Position numbers and translations under genes: made by a program
From: Mycolicibacterium neoaurum VKM Ac-1815D
Lineage (GTDB): Bacteria > Actinomycetota > Actinomycetes > Mycobacteriales > Mycobacteriaceae
Length of the DNA stretch: 64,000 bases
Reading direction: 5' to 3'
NCBI RefSeq assembly: GCF_000317305.3
Contig: NC_023036.2
Location: forward strand, 4,774,001-4,838,000
Notes under the pieces: generated by a model
What the model was told of the DNA's origin: nothing
Database searches by the model: none
Seen by the model: only the letters and a program-made list of their open reading frames with translations
In this document: positions 8,273 through 14,333 of the stretch, piece by piece
Position numbering within the stretch: the stretch's first letter is position 1
Layout: every line of letters begins with the position of its first letter

Positions 8273-9073
8273 ATGTTCCGATTCGGAGTGGGCCTGCGCG
8301 ACACCTCGTCGGCGGCCAAGGTACGCTCTGCGGCCCATCGCGCCGAGGACCTGGGCTACGACATCGTGCTGGTGCCCGATCACCTCGGTGCACCGGCCCC
8401 GTTCCCGGTGCTGGCGACCATCGCCGCCGCCACCGAGACACTGCGGCTGGGCACCTTCGTACTCAATGCCGGGTTCTACAAACCGGCGCTGCTGGCCCGC
8501 GATGTCGCGGCACTGCACGAGCTGTCCGCGGGTCGTTTCGAGGTGGGCCTGGGCGCCGGTTATGTGCGAGCGGAGTTCGAGGCCGCCGAGCTGCCTTTTC
8601 CTTCCGCGCGCCAGCGGGTCGAATACCTGGAGCGTGTGACCGCATACCTGGCCGAGCACGTTCCCGACGTGCCGATCATGATCGCCGGTGGTGGGGACCG
8701 ACTCCTGACAGTGGCCGCCCGGTGGGCGGCGATCGTCGGCGTCACCGGCGGCAGCGGAGAAGATCCGCTTGCCGAACGGATCGCGTTCCTGCGTTCCGTT
8801 GCCGGTGAGCGCTTCGCCGATATCGAACTCAATGTCGCCATCACCGCGGTGCCCACCGACGGCTCCGGAGTCCCGAACCTATCCATGACCCGGCACTACG
8901 CGCCGGACCTGACCGATGAGCAGCTGTTGACGCTGCCCGGGGTGTTGTCCGGATCGGTCGACGAGATGGCCGCCAAGGTGCGCCGGCTGCACGACGAGTA
9001 CGGTGCGCGCTACCTGGTGATACAGGAGGCCCATGCCGAGGTGTTCGGGCAGGTCATCGCCGCGTTGCGCTGA
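8273..9073 (+). CDS. LLM-class (luciferase-like) oxidoreductase, probably F420-dependent
   Basis: The product is 266 residues from ATG 8273 (MFRFGVGLRD); a GTG at 8255 just after the rskA stop is an alternative. The sequence has the luciferase-like barrel pattern: IVLVPDHLG early, TLRLGTFVLNAGFYKPALLARDVAALHELSAGRFEVGLGAGY in the centre, and a C-terminal SGSVDEMAAKVRRL. The AGRFEVGLGAGY segment is typical of mycobacterial F420-dependent LLM enzymes. The substrate is unknown. It directly follows rskA on the same strand, so it may be read through from the SigK operon, but no relationship is established. Confidence 0.78.
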   Translation: MFRFGVGLRDTSSAAKVRSAAHRAEDLGYDIVLVPDHLGAPAPFPVLATIAAATETLRLGTFVLNAGFYKPALLARDVAALHELSAGRFEVGLGAGYVRAEFEAAELPFPSARQRVEYLERVTAYLAEHVPDVPIMIAGGGDRLLTVAARWAAIVGVTGGSGEDPLAERIAFLRSVAGERFADIELNVAITAVPTDGSGVPNLSMTRHYAPDLTDEQLLTLPGVLSGSVDEMAAKVRRLHDEYGARYLVIQEAHAEVFGQVIAALR

Positions 9074-9152
9074 TTTTCCGTTGTGCCGCAAAGAAATTGG
9101 GTTGATCTGCGCTCGTTTAGCCGGATCGTGACGCGCGCCACTGCAGACCAAA

Positions 9153-9179
9153 GGTTTCGGTGGCGGCGAGGCGGGCATC
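9153..9179 (+). promoter_or_regulatory. Possible SigF-like promoter ahead of the CsbD-like gene
   Basis: GGTTT (9153-9157) and GGCATC (9174-9179) are separated by 16 bases. This partly matches the mycobacterial SigF pattern (GGTTT, 16-17 bases, GGGTAT/C). The -10 half is weak. A general-stress promoter would suit a CsbD-type gene. Confidence 0.3.
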
Positions 9180-9249
9180 CACTCCCCGCAGACGATTGGT
9201 GAGGTTGAGAACACAGCACACCGTTCACGCGACCAGCAAGGGAGCCGAC

Positions 9250-9492
9250 ATGGGTGACAGCAATGGAGCAGCAGAGGGCATTTCGGGCGTCGTCGAGGGT
9301 GCCAAGGGCAAGCTGAAGGAAGCCGCCGGCGCCGTGACCGGCAATGACGACCTGCGCCGCGAGGGCGAGGCCCAGCAGGACAAGGCCGACGCCCAGCGCG
9401 ACGTGGCCAAGAAGGAAGCCGAAGCCGAAGCCGCACGTGGCGCCGCCGAGGCCAACGAGGCCCGCCAGAAGGCCGAGCAGGAAAAGAAGTAG
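9250..9492 (+). CDS. CsbD-like stress protein
   Basis: The product is 80 residues, very charged and without hydrophobic segments. The first half contains GISGVVEGAKGKLKEAAGAVTGNDDLRREGEA, the CsbD signature (G-x-x-x-x-x-KGK-x-KE-x-x-G-x-x-T-x-x), and the second half is an Ala/Glu/Lys-rich helix (KKEAEAEAARGAAEANEARQ). CsbD proteins are induced by general stress in many bacteria; biochemical function is unknown. ATG 9250 is preceded by AAGGGAG with 5-6 bases spacing. A strong hairpin follows 9 bases after the stop, so it is a single-gene transcript. Confidence 0.88.
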   Translation: MGDSNGAAEGISGVVEGAKGKLKEAAGAVTGNDDLRREGEAQQDKADAQRDVAKKEAEAEAARGAAEANEARQKAEQEKK

Positions 9493-9501
9493 ATCTTTCA
9501 C

Positions 9502-9536
9502 AGAAGGGGACGGTTCGCACAGAACCGTCCCCTTCT
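9502..9536 (+). terminator. Hairpin terminator after the CsbD-like gene
   Basis: A perfect 15-bp inverted repeat (AGAAGGGGACGGTTC, 9502-9516, with its complement at 9522-9536) encloses a 5-base loop. It has no long T-run, as is usual for mycobacterial terminators. It separates the CsbD-like gene from the tRNA. Confidence 0.8.
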
Positions 9537-9624
9537 GCATGCCCGCGGTACAACGCCCGCGATCCTGCGGACGCGCGCGGCGGGGAGTCAATTAGACTTC
9601 TGCAGGTCTGCCTCGGCAGGTGCC

Positions 9625-9697
9625 GCCCCCGTAGCTCAGGGGATAGAGCACGGCTCTCCTAAAGCCGGTGTCGCAGGTTCGAATCCTGCCGGGGGCA
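9625..9697 (+). tRNA. tRNA-Arg (anticodon CCT)
   Basis: A complete 73-nt cloverleaf can be folded. The acceptor stem is GCCCCCG with CGGGGGC, the D-arm GCTC..GAGC, the anticodon stem CGGCT/AGCCG with loop CTCCTAA (anticodon CCT at 9658-9660), and the T-arm GCAGG-TTCGAATC-CTGC (one stem position not Watson-Crick), with discriminator A at 9697. CCA is not encoded. It reads AGG codons. The element inserted right behind it starts 11 bases after the 3' end, so the tRNA is intact, but its terminator has been pushed 1.4 kb away. Confidence 0.95.
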
Positions 9698-9707
9698 CGG
9701 TGTGTGA
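9692..9707. repeat. Left copy of 16-bp target duplication flanking the IS
   Basis: GGGGCACGGTGTGTGA, identical to 11076-11091. It includes the last six bases of the tRNA gene (GGGGCA). Confidence 0.85.
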
Positions 9708-9716
9708 TGTATTACC

Positions 9717-9805
9717 TCGGTTGATGGGTGACTTTTCTATTCCGGCTGATGGTTGACGTTGTTTCGGCTGATGCTTGTCAGTTGCTTCGGTTGATCCTTG
9801 ACACT
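9717..9805 (+). repeat. Four iterated sub-terminal repeats at the left IS end
   Basis: Four copies of a TCGG[T/C]TGATNNTTGACA-like unit lie at 9717-9733, 9741-9757, 9763-9780 and 9786-9805. They are spaced 22-25 bases (about two helical turns) and precede the transposase start. They are probably transposase binding sites. Confidence 0.7.
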
Positions 9806-9811
9806 CTCTAG

Positions 9812-11011
9812 ATGAGGGAGTTGAGCGTGGCTGAGCAGCGGTATCAGGCTGTGTTGGCGGTGATCAGCGATGGGTTGTCGATCTCGCAGGTTGCCTCGAA
9901 GGTGGGGGTGTCGCGGCAGACGCTGCACTCGTGGTTGGCCCGGTATGAGGCGCATGGTCTTGAAGGACTCGTGGATCGGTCGCATCGTCCGGTGTCGTGT
10001 CCGCATCAGATGTCTGCCGAGGTAGAGGCGCGGCTGTTGGAGTTGCGGCGCTCGCGCCCGTATTGGGGGCCGCGGCGGTTGGTTTTCGAGTTGGCCAAGC
10101 GTGGTGTGGTGCCGGTGCCCTCGGAATCGGCGGCCTACCGAGCGTTGGTGAGGGCGCAGATGATTGATCCGCATGCGCGGGATCGACGGTCGCGGAAGTG
10201 GAAACGCTGGGAGCGCGCGGCAGCGATGGAGCTGTGGCAGATGGATGTCGTGGGTGGTTTCCCGCTGGCTGATGGCACCTCGGCCAAGGCGTTGACCGGG
10301 ATCGATGATCATTCTCGGTTGTGCGTGTGTGCGCAATTGATGGTCCGCGAGCGCACCCGCGCGGTCTGCGACGGGCTTCGCGGCGCATTGACCCGATATG
10401 GGGTGCCATCGCAGATCCTGACCGATAATGGCCGGGTGTTCACCGGCCGGTTCAACCATCCTCCGGTGGAGGTGCTCTTTGATGCGATCTGTCGGGAGAA
10501 CGGTATCGAGCACTTGTTGACTCAGCCACGCTCGCCGACCACGACGGGCAAGATCGAGCGCTTCCATCGGAGCTTGCGAGCGGAGTTCCTCAGCGGGCGA
10601 GCACCTTTCAAGAATGTGAAGGTTGCCCAGCAGGCACTTGATGAATGGGTGGCGTTCTACAACACTGAGCGTCCGCATCAGGCGTTGCAGATGCACACTC
10701 CGCAGTCGCGGTTCGGCGCGGCCCGGGCAGTCGATGCGACTGTGGTCTCACCGCCGGCTGTGCAAGGACTGCGTGGTGAGCGCGCCGGTGCGGACTGGGT
10801 GAGTCGCCGGGTGACCACCAACGGGGTGGTGTGCGTGTCCTGGCAGCAGGTCAGTCTGGGCCGTCACTACGCCGGTGCGCGGTGCGACGTGCATGTCGAC
10901 GGTGAACTGCTGCGGTTCTACATCGGCGACATTCTGGTCAAGACTGCCGCGCGCAGCAGTACCGGCGAGGTAAGAAACAAACGGGCACTGCGCAGCAGCA
11001 CAGAGCCTTAA
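9812..11011 (+). CDS. IS481-family transposase (DDE)
   Basis: The product is 399 residues. The N-terminus holds a helix-turn-helix (SISQVASKVGVSRQTLHSWLARYE, about residues 20-45) followed by the LVDRSHRPVSCPHQ linker typical of IS481. The rve catalytic core follows with D145 (WQMDVVGG), D205 (ILTDNGRVF) and E249 (GKIERFHRSL), and the ERPHQAL motif near residue 290. All three catalytic residues are present and the frame is uninterrupted, so the enzyme should be active. The C-terminal 80 residues extend beyond the minimal family core and may be a DNA-binding or regulatory tail. GTG 9827 is an alternative start. Confidence 0.92.
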   Translation: MRELSVAEQRYQAVLAVISDGLSISQVASKVGVSRQTLHSWLARYEAHGLEGLVDRSHRPVSCPHQMSAEVEARLLELRRSRPYWGPRRLVFELAKRGVVPVPSESAAYRALVRAQMIDPHARDRRSRKWKRWERAAAMELWQMDVVGGFPLADGTSAKALTGIDDHSRLCVCAQLMVRERTRAVCDGLRGALTRYGVPSQILTDNGRVFTGRFNHPPVEVLFDAICRENGIEHLLTQPRSPTTTGKIERFHRSLRAEFLSGRAPFKNVKVAQQALDEWVAFYNTERPHQALQMHTPQSRFGAARAVDATVVSPPAVQGLRGERAGADWVSRRVTTNGVVCVSWQQVSLGRHYAGARCDVHVDGELLRFYIGDILVKTAARSSTGEVRNKRALRSSTEP

Positions 11012-11021
11012 CCACAACACC

Positions 11022-11067
11022 GAGTGTCAAGGATCAACCGCAACAGATCCGTCAAGCATCAACCGAA
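11022..11067 (-). repeat. Two iterated sub-terminal repeats at the right IS end
   Basis: Inverted copies of the left-end unit lie at 11022-11040 (19 bases exactly complementary to the left copy at 9786-9805) and 11051-11067, spaced 25 bases. The right end has two copies against four on the left, so the element is asymmetric. Confidence 0.7.
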
Positions 11068-11075
11068 GCCCAACA

Positions 11076-11091
11076 GGGGCACGGTGTGTGA
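11076..11091. repeat. Right copy of 16-bp target duplication
   Basis: Identical to 9692-9707. Its first six bases are a remnant copy of the tRNA-Arg 3' end. Confidence 0.85.
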
Positions 11092-11112
11092 TGTCGCAAG
11101 ACATCGGAATAG

Positions 11113-11141
11113 CCGCGGACCTACTTCAGGTCCGCGGTTTT
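11113..11141 (+). terminator. Rho-independent terminator, originally of the tRNA-Arg gene
   Basis: A perfect 10-bp stem (CCGCGGACCT with AGGTCCGCGG, 5-base loop) is followed by TTTT. It lies 22 bases beyond the right target duplication. Removing the IS and one duplication copy puts it about 35 bases behind the tRNA, its likely original place. Confidence 0.8.
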
Positions 11142-11269
11142 ACCATATGGGCCCTCTGGGGTGGCGATGGGTTCGGTAGCGGTGTCGTCCGCGACGCCAC
11201 CAAGCCAACAAGCGGCGAAGTGGACAGAATTCGGACTTGCACAACGTCCACTGTGCCTATGCTCCCACG

Positions 11270-11710
11270 ATGAAGACGGTTATCGGCGCGCGTATCGGGA
11301 TGTCGCTCCTGGTGACGGTGATGGGGTTGGCGACGTTCGCGCCCCACGCTGCCGCCAATCCCTACTCCGGAGCGGACGACGCGCACGTTCAGTTCTTCAG
11401 GTCGCCGACAGGCAACATCCAATGCGAAATCAACTTCGGACGCGCAGGCGCGGAATCGCTGCCGGACGGGGTCTACTGCATGTCCCAGCAACCACTACAG
11501 AGCGTACAAATCCGCGCCGATGGGTCGCTGACAGACGTCTGCACGGGCCCGACGTGTGGCAGTGACGGGCCCACAGATCAGGGCGTCCTCGCCTATGGCC
11601 AGAGCGCGACCCTCGGGCCATTCACCTGCCTGTCGGAGGAGTCGGGGATGACCTGCACCGCCAACGGCCGGGGATTCGAGATCTCGACCGCCGGCATCTT
11701 TGCGGTGTAG
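11270..11710 (+). CDS. Secreted mycobacterial protein of unknown function
   Basis: The product is 146 residues. It has a Sec signal peptide (MKTVIGARIGMSLLVTVMGLATFAPHAAA, likely cut after AAA-N near residue 30), then a small Cys-containing domain beginning VQFFRSPTGNIQCEINF. The SPTGNIxC motif and six Cys in the mature part (likely disulphides) resemble small exported proteins common in mycobacteria (DUF6636-like). The function is unknown. Start ATG 11270 was chosen because it begins the signal peptide exactly; the frame is open 33 bases further up. It stands alone between the IS scar and the convergent lyase gene. Confidence 0.65.
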   Translation: MKTVIGARIGMSLLVTVMGLATFAPHAAANPYSGADDAHVQFFRSPTGNIQCEINFGRAGAESLPDGVYCMSQQPLQSVQIRADGSLTDVCTGPTCGSDGPTDQGVLAYGQSATLGPFTCLSEESGMTCTANGRGFEISTAGIFAV

Positions 11711-11723
11711 CGGGCCACCGCCC

Positions 11724-13244
11724 TCACTTCACCGCCAGCTCGTCACACCACCGACGCGCCCGCTGCTCCACGAACTGCCGTGCCTTCTCGATATCGGGGT
11801 GCTGGTAGCGGTCTTGGTCCAGATGGCTCACCTCGGAACGGAACTCGTTGAACAGCTTCGCCGTCTCCGGTGAGAGCCGCAGCCCCTCGTTCAGGTCGAT
11901 GGCCTGCGCCGCGGTCAGCAATTCGATACCCAGAATGTAGGTCAGGTTGTCGATCACCTGCATCAGCTTGTAGGCCGACGTCCCGCCCATGCTCACATGG
12001 TCCTCCTGCAGCTGGCAGGTGGCGATGGTGTCGACACTGGCCGGGGCCGACAGCACCTTGTTCTCGTTGACCAGGGCGGCCGAGGTGTACTGCGGGATCA
12101 TCAGCCCGGAATCCAGGCCGGGCTTGGCCACCAGGTAGTCGGGCAGGCCGTGCTGGCCGGACAGCAGTTGGTAGGTGCGGCGTTCGGAGATGCTCGACAG
12201 ATCCGTCAACGCGATCGCCAGCAGGTCCATCACCATCGCCGACGAGGCGCCGTGCAGGTTACCCGCGCACAGTTCGGTGCCCTCCTCGTAGAAGAAGACC
12301 GGATTGTCCGAGACGGTGTTGCATTCCTGCTCGATGATCTGGGTCGCGAAGTTGATCGCCTGACGCGCCGCGGCATGCACCTGCGGCACGCAGCGATACG
12401 AGTACGGATCTTCGTGGGCGATATTGCACTGCGGCAGCTCGTGATGGTTACTGCCCGCCAGCAATGTCTCCAGATTCTTGGCGACGGTGACGCGCTCGGG
12501 GTGCCGCCAGGTCTTCTCCAGCAGCGGCTGATAGAAGCTCTTGGCGGTGCTGAAACCCTGAATGCTCAACGCCGTCACCAGATCCGCGAACCGGATGAGG
12601 GTGCGGGCACGCAACAGGCAGTCGACGGCGATCGCGTTGATGTACTGCACGCCATTGGTCAGCGCCAGCCCCTCCTTGGGGCGCAGCCGCAGCGGCTCGA
12701 AACCCTCGCCCGCCAGCATCGTGGCGGCATCGACGAGTTCGCCCCGGTAGTAGACCTTCCCCTCACCGATCAGCGGCAGCGCCAGATGCGCCAACGGCGC
12801 GAGATCGCCACTGGCACCGACGGTTCCCTTCTTCGGAATGGCCGGCACGATGCCACGGGCCCAGAAGTGGAGCATGCGGTTCACGGTGTTCGGCGTGATC
12901 CCGCAGTACCCGCTGCGGAACGTGAGCAGCTTGATGACGGTGGTGATCCGGCTGATCCGCGCGGGCATCGGCTCCCCCACCCCGCAGGCATGCGACAGCA
13001 GGTGGCGGTGCTGCAGTTCGGACTGCTCGTGTTCCTCGATGCGCCGCACGCACAGCGAGCCGAAGCCGGTGTTGATCCCGTAGATGTGGCGGTCCTCGCC
13101 AGCGATGCTGGCGATGTAGTCCGCACCGCGGCCGATGCACTCCTGCACCTCACCGTCGAGGGTGAGTTCCTGTGCGTTGTCGACGATATCGGCGATATCG
13201 TCGAGGCGGTAGAAGTCCAGTGAGATACTGCGAGTTTCTGTCAT
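11724..13244 (-). CDS. Histidine ammonia-lyase-like MIO enzyme of the siderophore operon
   Basis: The product is 506 residues, the normal HAL size. Ala144-Ser145-Gly146 (in GTVGASGDLAPLAH) can cyclise to the MIO cofactor. Other active-site signatures are IYGINTGFGSL (catalytic Tyr), LLSHACGVGEP (Ser-His, as in histidine rather than aromatic lyases), YSYRCVPQVHAA and CQLQEDHVSMGG. It resembles the Bacteroidetes-type HutH branch. HAL converts L-His to urocanate; related MIO enzymes are 2,3-aminomutases. No hutU, hutI or hutG is nearby. The gene is last in an apparent operon with an NRPS A-T protein and an LLM monooxygenase, so a role in making or recycling the histidine-derived siderophore residue is inferred. 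ATG 13244 is preferred over the adjacent GTG 13247. Confidence 0.8.
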   Translation of the reverse strand: MTETRSISLDFYRLDDIADIVDNAQELTLDGEVQECIGRGADYIASIAGEDRHIYGINTGFGSLCVRRIEEHEQSELQHRHLLSHACGVGEPMPARISRITTVIKLLTFRSGYCGITPNTVNRMLHFWARGIVPAIPKKGTVGASGDLAPLAHLALPLIGEGKVYYRGELVDAATMLAGEGFEPLRLRPKEGLALTNGVQYINAIAVDCLLRARTLIRFADLVTALSIQGFSTAKSFYQPLLEKTWRHPERVTVAKNLETLLAGSNHHELPQCNIAHEDPYSYRCVPQVHAAARQAINFATQIIEQECNTVSDNPVFFYEEGTELCAGNLHGASSAMVMDLLAIALTDLSSISERRTYQLLSGQHGLPDYLVAKPGLDSGLMIPQYTSAALVNENKVLSAPASVDTIATCQLQEDHVSMGGTSAYKLMQVIDNLTYILGIELLTAAQAIDLNEGLRLSPETAKLFNEFRSEVSHLDQDRYQHPDIEKARQFVEQRARRWCDELAVK

Positions 13245-13289
13245 CACTTCGTCTTTCTGATGTTCGATGGTGGCGCGGCAGCCGGTGAT

Positions 13290-14333
13290 TCAGCGAGCCG
13301 CCGCGGAACAGCGGTCTTTGACCGTGGCGAGCCGTTCGATACTTCCCAGGGCCTCGTGAGCCTCGACGCCGAAATCGACAAGGCAGGCGATATCGTCGAC
13401 ACCGATTTCGGCGAATCGCCCAGCGACATCGACGCATTGGTCGATATCACCGAGCAGGCCCACACCGTCGAAGTATCGTTCGACGCGCAGGTCGAGGAGT
13501 TCTTCGAGAATGTCGTCGTCATAGCCGTCACCGTCGGACGCGGCCGCCGCCTTGATGTCCAGCTGCAGGGCCGAACCCAGGTAGTGGCGCAACGGCGCGG
13601 CGGCCACCGCCCGCGCATGGTCGGCGTCCGCACCGACGAAGGTGTGCAACATGACTGTGACGCAACCGGTTTCGGGATCGTGACCGGCCGACCGCAGAGC
13701 CTGGCGATACTGGCCGATCAGCTCGGCCAGCTCGGCGAAATCCTGGGTGATCATATGGGTCAGCAGGTTGGCTCCCGCGGTGCCGGCGCGCACGAACGTC
13801 TCGGCGGTGCCCCCGGTGGTGATCCACACCGGTAACTGCGATTGCACCGGCCGCGGGGTCAGCTCGACCTCGATCTGCGCGCCGACGCCGTTGGTCCGCC
13901 GGATCCGCTCCCCGCGCCACAGCGCGTGCACCGTGTCGATCTGCTCCCACATCAGGTCCTTGCGACCGCCGTACTGCGCGGGCGCCAAGGCGAAGTCATT
14001 CGGATTCCACCCGGAGCCGAAGGACACCGCGGCCCGGCCGCCGGACAGGTTGTCGATCATCGACCAGTCCTCGGCGATCAGCAGCGCATCGTGCAACGGC
14101 GAGATGACGCTGCCCGCCCGCAACTGGATGTTCTCGGTCACCGCGGCCAGCGCCGCATTCGTGACGACCGGGTTCGGGAAGACCCCACCGAATTCGTCGA
14201 AATGTCGCTCGGGGGTCCAGATCCCGGCGAAACCCTGCCGGTCGGCGATCCGCGCGGCATCCAAGAGCAGCTGGTAGTGCCGCTGCGCGTCACCGGTGGC
14301 CAGGCTGGCGAAAAACATCAGGGAGAACTTCAT
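13290..14333 (-). CDS. LLM-class monooxygenase of the natural-product (MupA-like) type
   Basis: The product is 347 residues with a luciferase-like barrel. The start MKFSLMFFAS, the early GFAGIWTPERHFDEFGGVFPNP, and the later IQLRAGSVISPLHDALLIAEDWSMIDNLSGGRAAVSFGSGWNPNDF are the signatures of the FMN-dependent luciferase-like domain found in NRPS/PKS clusters (mupirocin MupA type). It differs clearly from the F420-type LLM enzymes elsewhere in the window. Its ATG overlaps the A-T protein's stop by four bases, so the two are coupled. It probably hydroxylates a carrier-bound substrate; beta-hydroxylation of histidinyl-S-T is the best guess if the product contains beta-hydroxyhistidine. This is inference. 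Confidence 0.8.
   Translation of the reverse strand: MKFSLMFFASLATGDAQRHYQLLLDAARIADRQGFAGIWTPERHFDEFGGVFPNPVVTNAALAAVTENIQLRAGSVISPLHDALLIAEDWSMIDNLSGGRAAVSFGSGWNPNDFALAPAQYGGRKDLMWEQIDTVHALWRGERIRRTNGVGAQIEVELTPRPVQSQLPVWITTGGTAETFVRAGTAGANLLTHMITQDFAELAELIGQYRQALRSAGHDPETGCVTVMLHTFVGADADHARAVAAAPLRHYLGSALQLDIKAAAASDGDGYDDDILEELLDLRVERYFDGVGLLGDIDQCVDVAGRFAEIGVDDIACLVDFGVEAHEALGSIERLATVKDRCSAAAR

Larger units (their letters stand above)
9708..11075 (+). mobile_element. IS481-family insertion sequence, about 1368 bp
   Basis: The element starts TGT (9708) and ends ACA (11075), as expected for the IS481 family. Its two ends share an imperfect terminal inverted repeat (18 of 25 positions by eye, core TCGGTTGATG). 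It is flanked by an exact 16-bp direct repeat, at the long end of what I recall for IS481 target duplications. It carries a single intact transposase. Because tgt also follows the right-hand duplication, the duplication could be read as 19 bp with the element 3 bases shorter. Exact repeats and an intact gene suggest recent insertion. Confidence 0.85.

Noticed and set aside
9625..11091. tRNA-anchored integrative element with attL/attR
   Set aside because: The only recombinase is a DDE transposase with TGT/ACA ends. No tyrosine or serine integrase is present, and the direct repeat is better read as a target duplication.
11724..13244. Catabolic hutH of a histidine-utilisation operon
   Set aside because: No urocanase, imidazolonepropionase or formiminoglutamase gene is nearby, and the gene follows NRPS tailoring genes in the same direction.
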